A DNA stretch of 64,000 nucleotides from an uncultured Mucispirillum sp. (GCA_944325215.1 CALUZC010000005.1:1-64000), one strand, 5' to 3'. Positions 46,688 to 56,861 are shown, counted from the stretch's first letter. Notes: generated by a model from the letters alone, not told the origin. Made by a program: numbers and translations.

Positions 46688-47392
46688 ATGGAAGTAATTA
46701 CTGCATTAGATTTTAATGAAATAGAAAAGGCCAAATCATTGGTAAAAAGTGTTGGCAGTTGTATTAATTATTATAAAGTAGGTTTAGAGTTATTTGTTTC
46801 TTCAGGTCCTGCAATTATAGACTGGCTTAAATCAGAAGGTAAAAATGTTTTTCTTGATTTAAAATTTCATGACATTCCAAACACAGCTTCTCATGCAGTT
46901 TCTGCTGCTGCAAATTATGGGGCAGATATTATTAATATCCATACTCAAGGTGGTGTGGATATGATGAAAATGTGTGTTGATAAGCTTAATGATGAATGTA
47001 GTAAAAAAGGTCTTAAACGTCCATTATTAATTGGTGTTACATTACTTACAAGTTTAGATGAGGCTCATTTAAATGAGTATGGAATTAATGATTATTCTTC
47101 TGTAGGTTACGTTTTAAAACTTGCAGGTTTAGCTAAGGAATGTGGGCTTGATGGTGTAGTATCAAGTGCTCAAGAAACTAAAATAATAAAAGAAAATTTA
47201 GGTAAAGAATTTTTAACAATTACACCAGGTATTAGACCACTTGGAAATGATGTTACAGACCAAAAGCGTGTTGTTACACCAAAAGATGCACTTCTTTTAG
47301 GTTCTGATTATATTGTGGTAGGCAGACCTATTACAAAAGCAGATAACCCTGCAGCTGCTGCTGAAAGTATTATAAAGGAGATAAATGGTTAA
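46688..47392 (+). CDS. pyrF: Orotidine 5'-phosphate decarboxylase
   Basis: A 234-residue TIM-barrel enzyme, the last step of UMP synthesis. The catalytic DxKxxD motif is in VFLDLKFHDIPNT, with ITALDFNEIEKA at the start and TPGIRPLGNDVTDQKRVVTP near the end with the phosphate loop GSDYIVVGRPIT. AGGG stands 8 bases before the ATG. It is followed 2 bases later by pyrE, the enzyme of the preceding step. Confidence 0.96.
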   Translation: MEVITALDFNEIEKAKSLVKSVGSCINYYKVGLELFVSSGPAIIDWLKSEGKNVFLDLKFHDIPNTASHAVSAAANYGADIINIHTQGGVDMMKMCVDKLNDECSKKGLKRPLLIGVTLLTSLDEAHLNEYGINDYSSVGYVLKLAGLAKECGLDGVVSSAQETKIIKENLGKEFLTITPGIRPLGNDVTDQKRVVTPKDALLLGSDYIVVGRPITKADNPAAAAESIIKEING

Positions 47393-47394
47393 TT

Positions 47395-47973
47395 ATGAAT
47401 AACGATGAAGTTATAAAAAATTATGAAGAAAATGGTGCACTATTAAGGGGGCATTTTTTACTTTCTTCAGGCCTTCATTCTGATGCTTACTTACAATCAG
47501 AATTAATAATGCAAAACCCTGCTAATGCAAAAAAAATAATAAGTGGTTTAAAGGATATTTTAAAAGATGTAGAGTTTGATACTATTGTAAGCCCTGCTAT
47601 TGGTGGTATACGTTTTGGCTATGAGCTTGCATCGCAGTTAAATAAAAGAAGTCTTTTTACGGAAAGGGTAGATGGGACTATGACTTTTCGTCGCGGTTTT
47701 TCTTTAAAACAAGGTGAGAAAGTATTAGTGGCAGAAGATGTTGTTACCACAGGTAAATCTACAAAAGAGTGTATGAAAGCAATAGAGGAAGCAGGTGGTG
47801 TTGTTGTTGGTATTACTTCTATTATCGATAGAAGTTCAGGCACAGCAGGTTTTAGTGTTCCATTTTATCCACTTGCTGCTGTTGAAGTAAAAAGTTATAG
47901 TGCTGAAGAATGCCCAATGTGTAAAGAGGGTAAACCATGCGTAAAACCGGGAAGCCGTGTTTTTGCAAAGTAA
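47395..47973 (+). CDS. pyrE: Orotate phosphoribosyltransferase
   Basis: A 192-residue type I PRTase. It has GHFLLSSGLHSDAYLQ, IVSPAIGGIRFGYELA and the PRPP motif VLVAEDVVTTGKSTKE. A C-terminal Cys cluster (EECPMCKEGKPC) is typical of the archaeal/thermophile-like PyrE subgroup. Forms a pyrFE pair. Confidence 0.95.
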   Translation: MNNDEVIKNYEENGALLRGHFLLSSGLHSDAYLQSELIMQNPANAKKIISGLKDILKDVEFDTIVSPAIGGIRFGYELASQLNKRSLFTERVDGTMTFRRGFSLKQGEKVLVAEDVVTTGKSTKECMKAIEEAGGVVVGITSIIDRSSGTAGFSVPFYPLAAVEVKSYSAEECPMCKEGKPCVKPGSRVFAK

Positions 47974-47981
47974 GGTGAGCA

Positions 47982-48656
47982 ATGGAGACAGTTACTACTG
48001 TTAAAAAATTAATAGTTCCAAATATGAAATTATGGGTAAGTATTAAGGGAACATCACGTTTATTTCTAACTAGAGTATATGATGTTTACCCTGAATCATT
48101 TACTATATACCCGCCTACAGATAATGGTGAGAAATTAACTGTTACTAAAAAAACTCAGTTGGAATTTATGTTTATGATGGACAGTGGTAAGTATTACTTT
48201 ACAACAAATGCAATAGGTATTATAAAAGATAAATTTACGCTTTTGGCAATGAATTTACCAAAAGATATAGTTAGAAATGAAATACGTGCATTTTACAGGG
48301 TAGATTTATTACGCCATTTACCAGTATTTTTAAAACAAGATATAGAGGATAACCATACTGGTAAATTTTTTAAAAAAGGTGATATGGTTACAATGGTATG
48401 TACTGATATTTCTGGCGGTGGTTTAAAACTTTTAAGCCCAGTATATCTGCATATAGATGATAAAGTTGATATTGATTTAAGCGGCTTTATTGATGATATA
48501 GGGAGAATAGAAGGAACTGTAGTTCGGCAGACAGATTCTGAAGATGAGTATTATACTTATGGTGTAATGTTTACTTCATTATCAGAGTCGGATAGAGATA
48601 AAATAGTAAAACGTGTTTTTATGCGTCAAACAGAACAAAGAAAGCTTAATGGATAA
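47982..48656 (+). CDS. PilZ domain protein (c-di-GMP effector, YcgR-like layout)
   Basis: 224 residues. An N-terminal beta domain (1-100) of the YcgR-N kind precedes a PilZ domain with the c-di-GMP motif RxxxR (RAFYR at about 107-111) and DxSxxG (TDISGGGLKL). Such proteins bind cyclic di-GMP and commonly act on flagella, pili or exopolysaccharide machinery. AAGGTGAG precedes the ATG. It overlaps or abuts the STAS gene, so the two may be functionally linked. Confidence 0.88.
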   Translation: METVTTVKKLIVPNMKLWVSIKGTSRLFLTRVYDVYPESFTIYPPTDNGEKLTVTKKTQLEFMFMMDSGKYYFTTNAIGIIKDKFTLLAMNLPKDIVRNEIRAFYRVDLLRHLPVFLKQDIEDNHTGKFFKKGDMVTMVCTDISGGGLKLLSPVYLHIDDKVDIDLSGFIDDIGRIEGTVVRQTDSEDEYYTYGVMFTSLSESDRDKIVKRVFMRQTEQRKLNG

Positions 48657-48672
48657 TATATTAGGAGGAACA

Positions 48673-49023
48673 ATGTCTTTTAAAAGTAGGCGTGAAATAA
48701 TAGGAGAAAATATTAATGTTGAATTTATTTTTCCTATTCATGAGATTGATTCTTTTAATGGAGAAGAATTGAAAGTATTTGTTGAGGGTATTATTGGAGA
48801 AGTAAATAGTGTAGTTATTAATTTTTCTGATATTACTTATTTAAATTCAAGTGGTTTAAGAGAATTAATCCAGCTTTTTAAAGTATTAAAAGAAAAGGAC
48901 AAAGCATTAATTTTTTCAAATGTAAGTGATGATATTTATAAAATATTCGTCCATACTAACTTAAATAGGCTTTTTACCATAGTTAGTGATGATGAAGAGG
49001 CTCGCACAAAGCTTTTAAAATAA
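48673..49023 (+). CDS. STAS domain protein (anti-sigma factor antagonist-like)
   Basis: 116 residues. The STAS core is INFSDITYLNSSGLRELIQL, with the phosphorylatable Ser in NSSG, and then helix-strand DKALIFSNVSDD. Members act in partner-switching with an anti-sigma kinase; no kinase gene is nearby. I start at ATG 48673, 4 bases after AGGAGG; the frame is open further upstream inside the PilZ gene. Confidence 0.88.
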   Translation: MSFKSRREIIGENINVEFIFPIHEIDSFNGEELKVFVEGIIGEVNSVVINFSDITYLNSSGLRELIQLFKVLKEKDKALIFSNVSDDIYKIFVHTNLNRLFTIVSDDEEARTKLLK

Positions 49024-49040
49024 TCATTTACAGGGAAAAT

Positions 49041-50087
49041 ATGGAAAAAATCGACTGTTTATCTGCTGAAGAGTTAGATGGCGTAGTATTATCTTATGGT
49101 GAACCATCTTTTCGCAGCAGGCAAATATATAACTGGCTTTATCGTAATAATGTATCCTCATTTGATATAATGACCAATATTCCATCATCTCTTAGAGAAA
49201 AACTGGAAAATGATTATGAATTTACTTATTTTGAAGAAGTAAAAAGATTAACTTCTAGTGACGGCTCTATTAAATTTTTATTTAGATTAGAAGATGGGGA
49301 GCATATAGAGTCTGTTTTATTAAGAGATGGTGACAGAATTTCTGGCTGTATTTCTACCCAAGTGGGCTGTAAAATGGGCTGTAAATTTTGTGCTACATAT
49401 GCTGCTGTTGGTTTTAAAAGAAATTTATCAGTTGGTGAGATTTTACAGCAGGTATCAGCATTAAGAAAAAGTGCTGAAGAACTGTTTGATGAAAAGCTTT
49501 TAAACCTTGTGTTTATGGGTATGGGTGAGCCACTTGATAATATTGATAATTTAAAAAAAGCCTTAACTATACTTTTAGATGATAATGCCTTTGGTTTTTC
49601 TCACAGGAAGATTACGGTTTCCACATCTGGTTTAATAGATGGTATTAAAAAGTTTTTTGCAATGGAGACACCAGTTAATTTAGCTGTATCAATTAATGCT
49701 CCAAACCAAAATATAAGGCAGGAAATAATGCCTGTTTCAAATAAATACCCATTAAATGATTTAGTAAATATACTAAAAACAGTTGATATTGATAAAAGAA
49801 AACGTATAACTTTGGAGTATGTTTTGTTAGGTGGTATTAATGATTCTTTAAGCCATGCTAAAGAATTTTGCCAGTTAATTAAGGGAGTGAAAGCTAAGGT
49901 TAATTTAATATCTTTTAATGGTTCGCCTTTTTCTAAATTTAAGGCACCAATAGAGGAAAATGTATTGCAATTTCAAGAATATTTAATTAATAATAATGTT
50001 ACTACATTTATTAGAAAAAAATTAGGTCAGGATATATCTGGTGCTTGTGGTCAGCTTGCTGCTGAATATGAAGGGGCAGATAGTTAA
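49041..50087 (+). CDS. rlmN: 23S rRNA A2503/tRNA A37 C2-methyltransferase
   Basis: A 348-residue radical SAM methyltransferase. The cluster motif is CxxxCxxC in VGCKMGCKFCATYAAVGF, MGMGEPLDN is the SAM site, and the methyl-carrying Cys near the C-terminus is retained in DISGACGQLA. Full length. AGGG precedes the ATG. Confidence 0.96.
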   Translation: MEKIDCLSAEELDGVVLSYGEPSFRSRQIYNWLYRNNVSSFDIMTNIPSSLREKLENDYEFTYFEEVKRLTSSDGSIKFLFRLEDGEHIESVLLRDGDRISGCISTQVGCKMGCKFCATYAAVGFKRNLSVGEILQQVSALRKSAEELFDEKLLNLVFMGMGEPLDNIDNLKKALTILLDDNAFGFSHRKITVSTSGLIDGIKKFFAMETPVNLAVSINAPNQNIRQEIMPVSNKYPLNDLVNILKTVDIDKRKRITLEYVLLGGINDSLSHAKEFCQLIKGVKAKVNLISFNGSPFSKFKAPIEENVLQFQEYLINNNVTTFIRKKLGQDISGACGQLAAEYEGADS

Positions 50088-50100
50088 AAAGGAGAAAATT

Positions 50101-50556
50101 ATGTTACAAATTGGTGATAACGCACCTTTTTTTGAGTTAGAATCAAGTGATGGTGGTAAAATATCTAGTGAAGATTTAAAAGGTGTAAAATATGTTTTAT
50201 ATTTTTATCCAAAAGATAATACTTCAGGCTGCACAAAAGAAGCCATTGAATTTACAGAATTAGTTGATGAGTTTGCAAAAAAAGATATAAAAATATTTGG
50301 TGTAAGCCCTGATAAAATGGATAAACACCATAAGTTTATTAAAGACCATAATTTAAAAATCACTTTACTTTCAGACCCTGAAAATACAGTTTCAGCTGCT
50401 TATTATGCATATGGTGATAAAACTATGTATGGTAAAGTATATAAAGGCATTATTCGTTCTACTTTCATTATTAATGAAGATGGTGTTATCGAAGAAGCAT
50501 TTTATAAAGTAAAAGCAGCAGGTCATGCTAAAAAAGTATTGGATTGTGTGTTATAA
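50101..50556 (+). CDS. bcp: Thioredoxin-dependent peroxiredoxin (Bcp/PrxQ)
   Basis: About 151 residues. The peroxidatic Cys sits in YPKDNTSGCTKEAIEF, where the usual TPGCT reads TSGCT; the resolving Cys five residues on, present in many PrxQ proteins, is Ile here, so it should act as a one-Cys form or with another partner Cys. GGAG is 6 bases from ATG 50101. It lies between rlmN and xseB. Confidence 0.93.
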   Translation: MLQIGDNAPFFELESSDGGKISSEDLKGVKYVLYFYPKDNTSGCTKEAIEFTELVDEFAKKDIKIFGVSPDKMDKHHKFIKDHNLKITLLSDPENTVSAAYYAYGDKTMYGKVYKGIIRSTFIINEDGVIEEAFYKVKAAGHAKKVLDCVL

Positions 50557-50789
50557 TGAGTGCAACAAAAGATTTTGAAAATAATTTAAAACGTTTAGAA
50601 GCTATTGTTACTGCCTTAGAAAAAGAGGAACAGTCGCTAGAAGATACTGTTAAATTATTTCAAGAGGGTGTAAACCTTTCTAAAGAGTGCAGGAAAGCTT
50701 TACAGGAAGTAGAAAAATCAGTTAAACAGGTAATGGAAGAAGATAGTGATGGCAATATCATTACCAGTGATTTAAAAGCAGATGAATAA
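50556..50789 (+). CDS. xseB: Exodeoxyribonuclease VII small subunit
   Basis: A 77-residue helical XseB. The family core is FENNLKRLEAIVTALEKEE, then LEDTVKLFQEGVNLSKECRKAL. It binds the long arm of XseA, encoded far away at 30111. ATG 50556 overlaps the end of bcp (TAATG). It overlaps ispA by 8 bases, the usual xseB-ispA-dxs order. Confidence 0.93.
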   Translation: MSATKDFENNLKRLEAIVTALEKEEQSLEDTVKLFQEGVNLSKECRKALQEVEKSVKQVMEEDSDGNIITSDLKADE

Positions 50790-51675
50790 TATAGTTGATT
50801 TTTTTAAGGATTGTTCAAAGAAAGTAGAAGTGTTTTTAGATGGCTGCCTGCTAAATTCTTCTGTTTTTACAGCAGGTCTTAATGAAGGTATGCGTTACAG
50901 CGTTTTTGCTGGTGGTAAAAGGCTGCGTCCTACATTAGTTTATGCAAGTTATGGTCTTTTTAAAAAAGATTATGATGTTGTTACACCTTTTGCTGCAGCT
51001 ATTGAAGTTGTGCATACTTATTCTCTCATACATGATGATTTACCAGCTATGGATAATGATGATATGCGTCGCGGGAAACCATCTAACCATAAAGCTTTTG
51101 GTGAGGCTGAGGCAATTTTAGCAGGTGATGGGCTTTTAACAAAAGCATTTGAAATAATGTCTGATACAAGCTACAGCCCACAAATTCCAGCAGATATTAG
51201 GCTAAAAGCCATATATAAACTTGCCCGTGCAGCAGGTGATAATGGTATGGTAGGCGGTCAGTTTGCAGATATTACATCAGAAGGAAAAAAAACAACTGTT
51301 GAACTTGTAGATTATATTCATAAAAATAAAACATCGGCTTTAATTGAATGTGCCATATATTTAGGTGCAGTAGCAGCAGAAGCTGAAGAAAAAGAAATTG
51401 ATAATCTTATTGCATTTGGAAAAAATATAGGACTTGCTTTTCAAGTAGTTGATGATATTTTAGATATTACTTCATCATCAGAAGTATTAGGTAAAAATGT
51501 TAATAAGGATATGGAAAGTAATAAAGCAACATATCCTGCTGTATATTCATTAGAGGGTGCAAAAGCGAAGGCTGATGAATATATAGAAAAAGCAATGGCT
51601 CATTTAGATATTTTTAAAGAGCGTGCAGATATTTTAAAAGATATTGCAAAATTTATTACGGAGCGTAACTCATAG
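50782..51675 (+). CDS. ispA: Polyprenyl (farnesyl/geranylgeranyl) diphosphate synthase
   Basis: 297 residues. The first Asp-rich motif is in HDDLPAMDNDDMRRGKPS and the second in FQVVDDILDIT; GGKRLRPTLVYASYG is the IPP site. It elongates DMAPP with IPP for quinone tails and undecaprenyl precursors. It overlaps xseB by 8 bases. Its TAG stop (51673-51675) overlaps the proposed ATA start of dxs. Confidence 0.95.
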   Translation: MNNIVDFFKDCSKKVEVFLDGCLLNSSVFTAGLNEGMRYSVFAGGKRLRPTLVYASYGLFKKDYDVVTPFAAAIEVVHTYSLIHDDLPAMDNDDMRRGKPSNHKAFGEAEAILAGDGLLTKAFEIMSDTSYSPQIPADIRLKAIYKLARAAGDNGMVGGQFADITSEGKKTTVELVDYIHKNKTSALIECAIYLGAVAAEAEEKEIDNLIAFGKNIGLAFQVVDDILDITSSSEVLGKNVNKDMESNKATYPAVYSLEGAKAKADEYIEKAMAHLDIFKERADILKDIAKFITERNS

Positions 51676-53567
51676 AAAATAAACCAGAAGAAAGTTCCTT
51701 ATTAAATTCTCTTGATTTACCAGATGGCATAAAAGGTTTATCATATAGTGATTTAGAAAGGATATCAAACGAAATTAGGGAATTAATCATAGATGTTACA
51801 TCTAAAAATGGTGGTCATATTGCCCCTAGTCTTGGTGTGGTGGAGCTGACTTTAGCATTATTAAAAGTATTTGATTTACCAAAGGATAAAATAATTTGGG
51901 ACGTAAGCCACCAGGCTTATGCTTATAAAATTTTAACTGGTAGATTAAAAGAATTTCATACACTTCGCCAGTATGGTGGCATTAGTGGTTTTTCTCGTCC
52001 TGAAGAAAGTATTTATGATACCACTATTGCAGGCCATGCAAGCACTTCTATTTCTTCTGCTGTTGGTATTACTCTAGCTAATGATATTTTAGGCAGTGAT
52101 GGTAAAGCAGTTGCTGTTATTGGTGATGGAGCATTAACTGGCGGGGTAGCACTGGAGGCATTAAATAATATTGGTGAATATAAGAAAAATATTATTATTG
52201 TTTTAAATGATAATGAAATGTCTATAAGTGAAAATGTTGGTGGTTTTTCTGCCTATTTATCTAAATCATTAACAGGTGCTGTTGCTACGAAAATTAGGTA
52301 TGATTTAAAAAGTGCTGCAGGTGGTAAACCATTTGGTGGTGCCTTATTAAAAATAGCTAAAAAAATGGAAAAAATGATGATAACAGCAGTATCTCCAGGC
52401 TCATTTTTTGAAAATTTAGGTATAAGGTATATTGGACCAATAGATGGGCATAATATTAAGGAAGTAGAAAAAGCATTGACTAATGCGAAACTGCAAAAAC
52501 GCCCTGTTTTAGTTCATGTTGCTACTAAAAAAGGTAAAGGATATGAGCATGCAGAAAATAAACCAGATATTTTTCATGGTGTGCCGTCCTTTAATAAAGA
52601 AACAGGGATATCTGTTAATAAAAGCACAATTCTCTCATGGACAGATGTTTTTAGTAATAAAATATGTGAAATAGCGGAAAAACATAATAATGTGGCAGCT
52701 ATTACAGCAGCTATGAAAGACGGTACAGGGCTTAAAAATTTTGCTGAAAAATTTCCTGACAGGTTTTTTGATGTAGGCATTGCAGAGCAGTATGCACTTG
52801 CTTTTGCTTCTGGGCTTGCAACTGCTAATATGAAGCCATATTGTGCTATATATTCTACATTTTTGCAACGTGCTTATGACCAAATTATTCATGATATAGC
52901 TATTGCAGGGCTTCCTGTCACTATATGTATTGATAGAGGTGGGTTTGTTGGTGCAGATGGTTCAACACATCATGGTATATATGATATATCATATTTACTG
53001 CCTGTTCCTAATATTACTATTATGCTTCCTAAGGACAAATATGAGCTGGAATCTATGCTTGATTTAAGCTATGAATTAAACTGTCCTGTTACTATTCGTT
53101 ATGCAAGGGGGAATGTGTATGATAATCCAAGCCTTGAAAAAAATAAGATAGAAATAGGAAAAGTAGAAGTTGTAAAAAATGGTGGCAGCATAGTTATAAT
53201 CTCTATTGGACATATATTTGAAGAAGTTGGTAATGCATATAATATGCTTTTAAATGATAATATAGAAGTAACGCTAATAAATTTAAGGTTTTTAAAACCT
53301 CTTGACAGCAAGTATTTGTGTGATTTATTAAAAGATAAATCTTTAATTGTAACGGTAGAAGAAGGTGCTTTATTAGGCGGGGCAGGGCAAATGATTACTG
53401 CACTGGTTAATGATAAAGGACTAAACATTAAATGTAAAAATATAGGTATAGAAGATAAATTTTTTGAACATGGCAGTGTTGCAGAATTACGAAAAGATGC
53501 AGGTATTGATAGTGTATCTATCTATAATAAAATAAAAACATATATAGAAGATTTGAAAGTTAGTTAA
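51672..53567 (+). CDS. dxs: 1-deoxy-D-xylulose-5-phosphate synthase (probable ATA start)
   Basis: About 631 residues from ATA 51672, a normal Dxs length. It condenses pyruvate and glyceraldehyde-3-phosphate, the first MEP-pathway step. The TPP motif GDGALTGGVALEALNN, RAYDQIIHDIA and DRGGFVGADG are intact. The conserved N-terminus (LSYSDLERISNEIRELII, NGGHIAPSLGVVELT) lies before the first possible GTG (about 51834). Between the in-frame TAA 51666-51668 and there, no ATG, GTG or TTG exists; ATA 51672 has GGAG 8 bases upstream and overlaps the ispA stop as ATAG, mirroring the common ATGA coupling. Confidence 0.92.
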   Translation: MENKPEESSLLNSLDLPDGIKGLSYSDLERISNEIRELIIDVTSKNGGHIAPSLGVVELTLALLKVFDLPKDKIIWDVSHQAYAYKILTGRLKEFHTLRQYGGISGFSRPEESIYDTTIAGHASTSISSAVGITLANDILGSDGKAVAVIGDGALTGGVALEALNNIGEYKKNIIIVLNDNEMSISENVGGFSAYLSKSLTGAVATKIRYDLKSAAGGKPFGGALLKIAKKMEKMMITAVSPGSFFENLGIRYIGPIDGHNIKEVEKALTNAKLQKRPVLVHVATKKGKGYEHAENKPDIFHGVPSFNKETGISVNKSTILSWTDVFSNKICEIAEKHNNVAAITAAMKDGTGLKNFAEKFPDRFFDVGIAEQYALAFASGLATANMKPYCAIYSTFLQRAYDQIIHDIAIAGLPVTICIDRGGFVGADGSTHHGIYDISYLLPVPNITIMLPKDKYELESMLDLSYELNCPVTIRYARGNVYDNPSLEKNKIEIGKVEVVKNGGSIVIISIGHIFEEVGNAYNMLLNDNIEVTLINLRFLKPLDSKYLCDLLKDKSLIVTVEEGALLGGAGQMITALVNDKGLNIKCKNIGIEDKFFEHGSVAELRKDAGIDSVSIYNKIKTYIEDLKVS

Positions 53568-53570
53568 TTT

Positions 53571-54377
53571 ATGAAAAAAAAGCGAATGGATATTATGCTT
53601 TTTGAAAGTGGACTTGCTTCAAGTATAGATGAGGCAAGGCGTTTTATTATGGCAGGGCTTGCAATAGCTGATGATAAAAGGGTGGATAAAGCAGGGGATA
53701 TGGTGCCATGTGATGCTCATATAAGGCTAAAAGATAGATTACCCTATGTTAGCCGTGGTGGGTTAAAATTAAAACATGCCATAGATAGTTTTCATCTTAA
53801 CTTAAAAGATGCTTTAGTTTTAGATGTTGGTTCATCAACTGGTGGTTTTACTGATGTATGCTTACAGGAAGGGGCTTGTTTAGTATATGCAGTAGATTCT
53901 GGAACGGCACAGCTTCATAATAAACTTTTGCATGATGACCGCGTTAAATCTTTTGAAAATTCTAACTTTAAAAATTTCTATTGTGAAAGTATTGCTGCAT
54001 GTTGTGATTATATAGTTACAGATGTATCTTTTATATCCCTTTGTGCTATTATTCCAAATGCAGTTAATTTTTGTAAACAGGGAACAATATTTATACCACT
54101 TATAAAACCACAGTTTGAAGCTGAAAAAGATGAGGTTGAATCAGGTGGTATAGTTAATAATAAAGATATACATATAAAAGTAATAGAAAAAGTTATTGAG
54201 TTTGCCATAAAAAATGGATTTGCTTTTAAGGATATTATAGTATCACCTATTAAGGGAGCAAAAGGAAATATTGAATACTTGTGTTATTTTGTGTATAAGG
54301 GTATATCAGAAATAGAAAATATTGAAAAATTAATTGAAAAGGTAGTTTATAACAGTGAAGGCAGCATTAATTGTTAA
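53571..54377 (+). CDS. tlyA: TlyA-family rRNA methyltransferase
   Basis: 268 residues. An N-terminal S4 RNA-binding domain (1-60, MDIMLFESGLASSIDEARR) precedes an FtsJ-like domain with VLDVGSSTGGFTDV, DYIVTDVSFISL and IKPQFEAEKDEVESGGIV. Members 2'-O-methylate 16S and/or 23S rRNA and have been described as hemolysins. It overlaps nadK by 23 bases and follows dxs by 3, as in many genomes. Confidence 0.93.
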   Translation: MKKKRMDIMLFESGLASSIDEARRFIMAGLAIADDKRVDKAGDMVPCDAHIRLKDRLPYVSRGGLKLKHAIDSFHLNLKDALVLDVGSSTGGFTDVCLQEGACLVYAVDSGTAQLHNKLLHDDRVKSFENSNFKNFYCESIAACCDYIVTDVSFISLCAIIPNAVNFCKQGTIFIPLIKPQFEAEKDEVESGGIVNNKDIHIKVIEKVIEFAIKNGFAFKDIIVSPIKGAKGNIEYLCYFVYKGISEIENIEKLIEKVVYNSEGSINC

Positions 54378-55212
54378 ACCAAAAGGTGAAGTAAAACAGC
54401 AGGTAGAATATGCAGTATCTGTTTTAGAAAAGTATAATATAATTCCATTAATGGAAAATGAAACAGTAGAAAGGCTTATTTTAAATGCAAAAAGTTATAC
54501 TATTACAGAAATGCGCAATATGGCAGATTTTGTAATAGTTTTAGGTGGAGATGGCACATTATTATATGCTTCACGCATTTTTAGGTTTTTAAGTGTTCCT
54601 ATATTAGGGTTTAATCTTGGACGACTTGGTTTTATTATGGAACACCATATGGAAGATTTTGAACAGGTAATAAAATCATATATAGAAAATAAAGTAATCA
54701 TTCAAAGACGTATGAAACTTTCTGGTGAGATTATTGATAATGATATAAAAATATATGAAGAAGATGCATTAAATGAAATAGTTATTAATAAGGGTGCTCC
54801 ATCTCGTATGATAGAATTATCAATATATATAGATAATAATTTTGTTACAAGATACCGCTCTGATGGTGCAATTATTTCAACGCCAACAGGTTCTACTGGT
54901 TATACTATTTCAGCAGGTGGGCCTATTGTGCACCCTGATTTAGATACTATTATTCTTTCACCAATATGCCCACATGCATTAAATATTCGCCCAATAGTGC
55001 TGCCAAAATCAAGCACAGTTGCAATCAGGGTAGAAACACCTAATGTGGAATGTTATGCTACATTTGATGGGCAGATTGTGCGTCCTTTTGCAAGTGGAAG
55101 TATTTTAAAGGTAACAAAATCAACGGGAGATTTAAATTTAGTGGTATCACCAAATAGAAATTATTATAGTATTTTAAGGGATAAATTAGGCTGGGGAGGT
55201 ATGCCGTGCTAA
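54355..55212 (+). CDS. nadK: NAD kinase
   Basis: 285 residues. The catalytic GGDGT motif is in VIVLGGDGTLLYASR, with the Asn-Glu region DALNEIVINKG and the substrate loop RSDGAIISTPTGSTGYTISAGGP... present as TPTGSTGYTISAGGPI. It makes NADP. The start is GTG 54355 inside tlyA. It overlaps recN by 7 bases; nadK-recN pairing is common. Confidence 0.95.
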   Translation: MKAALIVKPKGEVKQQVEYAVSVLEKYNIIPLMENETVERLILNAKSYTITEMRNMADFVIVLGGDGTLLYASRIFRFLSVPILGFNLGRLGFIMEHHMEDFEQVIKSYIENKVIIQRRMKLSGEIIDNDIKIYEEDALNEIVINKGAPSRMIELSIYIDNNFVTRYRSDGAIISTPTGSTGYTISAGGPIVHPDLDTIILSPICPHALNIRPIVLPKSSTVAIRVETPNVECYATFDGQIVRPFASGSILKVTKSTGDLNLVVSPNRNYYSILRDKLGWGGMPC

Positions 55213-56861
55213 CATATCTTGCTGTTAAAAATATAGCAGTTATAGAAAAAGTCAGTTTAGAGTTTGAAAAGGGCTTAAATGTTATTACAGGGGAGACAGG
55301 TGCTGGTAAATCTGTCCTTGTGGGAGCATTAAAGTATTTAACAGGTGACAGACTTGGAAAGGTAAGCCCAAGAAATCCATCTGAAAAGTTTTCAGCAGAA
55401 GGTATTTTTGCAGATGAACTTAACATTGAATCTGAATTAAAAGAACAGTATGAAATAGATGATGAACTTATTTTATTTAGAGAAACAGATGAAAATGCAA
55501 AAAATAAAGCATTTATTAACGGCAGGGCAGCACCAGTTAATAAATTAAAAGATGTATCAGAATATTTAATAGATATACATGGTCAACATGAAAACCAATT
55601 TTTATTTAACCCAGCAAGACATCTTACATTTATAGATTTTTTTGTGGAAGACAGCTTAAAAACTGAATTTACAAATAAATATAAATTATACAGGGAAAAA
55701 TCAGATAATCTTGAAAACATTAAGAAAAATAAAGAAAATATTATAAAGATGCAGGAAATGTATAAGATGCAGTATAATGAACTATCATCTTATAATATTG
55801 ATTTAGAAAAAGACAGTCAGTTAGAAGAACGCATTAAATTTTTATCCAATATTGAAAAAGTAAAAGAAGCAGTTACTTCATCTATGGAAGCTTTAAGTGA
55901 TGGTGAAATATCTGCTACTGAACTAATAGAAAAATCTATTAGAGCATTAAGCAGCATAAGTAATATGTCAAATGATGCTTTAAAAGCAGAAGAATTTTTA
56001 AATGCAGCACTTGCAAATATTACAGAAGCTCAAAGCTATATAACAGGGCTTATAAATGAAGAAGATGAAGAAAATTCAAGTGATGATTTAAACCAATTAA
56101 TAGATAGAAAATATAAACTGCAGGATATTTGTAAAAGATATGGTGGCTCACTTGAAAGTGCCATAGAATATATGAAAAAGTTGGAAAATGATTTAGCAGG
56201 TATGGATAACCAAGATGATATGCTTGCATCTTTAGAAAAGGAAGTAGAAGAATTACATAAGGAAGCTAAAAAAAGTGCAGATGTTTTAAATGATGCAAGA
56301 AAAAAAGTATCTGTAGAAATTTGTAATAAAACTGTAAAAATATTAGAAGAACTGGAATTAAAATCTGCTAAATTTGAAGTAAAATTTAAAGATAATGAAA
56401 GCCTTGATTATCAGGCAGGAATATCAGCAGAATTTTATATATCTACAAACGCAGGTTTTCAAACAGCACCACTTGCAACAGTAGCTTCAGGCGGTGAGGT
56501 ATCACGGGTTATGCTTGCATTAAAAGAAGTTTTTGCAGATTATGATAATGTAGGCACAATGCTTTTTGATGAAATAGATACTGGTATAAGTGGTAAAGCA
56601 GCCCAAAGTGTTGCAAGAAAATTAAAAGAATTAAGCAAGAAAAAACAGATAATTGTAATTACTCATTTACCAGTTGTTGCAGCTATGGGCGACAGCCATT
56701 TTCATATATCAAAATCTGATAAAGATGGTATTTCTTCAACTAATATTTTAAAACTTGACAAAGCTTCAAAAATAAATATAATAGCGACAATGATTTCTGG
56801 TGAAGCTACTCCAACAGCTTTGCAGCAGGCAGAAGATATGATTAATAGAGGTAGTATTTAG
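55206..56861 (+). CDS. recN: DNA repair protein RecN
   Basis: A 551-residue SMC-like ATPase. Walker A is [18 protein letters not shown] near the N-terminus, coiled coils fill about 150-370, and the C-terminal head has [15 protein letters not shown] and [15 protein letters not shown]. It aids double-strand break repair. The start is GTG 55206, preceded by GGAGG. Its stop overlaps the next GTG start (TAGTG). Confidence 0.95.
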   Translation: MLTYLAVKNIAVIEKVSLEFEKGLNVITGETGAGKSVLVGALKYLTGDRLGKVSPRNPSEKFSAEGIFADELNIESELKEQYEIDDELILFRETDENAKNKAFINGRAAPVNKLKDVSEYLIDIHGQHENQFLFNPARHLTFIDFFVEDSLKTEFTNKYKLYREKSDNLENIKKNKENIIKMQEMYKMQYNELSSYNIDLEKDSQLEERIKFLSNIEKVKEAVTSSMEALSDGEISATELIEKSIRALSSISNMSNDALKAEEFLNAALANITEAQSYITGLINEEDEENSSDDLNQLIDRKYKLQDICKRYGGSLESAIEYMKKLENDLAGMDNQDDMLASLEKEVEELHKEAKKSADVLNDARKKVSVEICNKTVKILEELELKSAKFEVKFKDNESLDYQAGISAEFYISTNAGFQTAPLATVASGGEVSRVMLALKEVFADYDNVGTMLFDEIDTGISGKAAQSVARKLKELSKKKQIIVITHLPVVAAMGDSHFHISKSDKDGISSTNILKLDKASKINIIATMISGEATPTALQQAEDMINRGSI

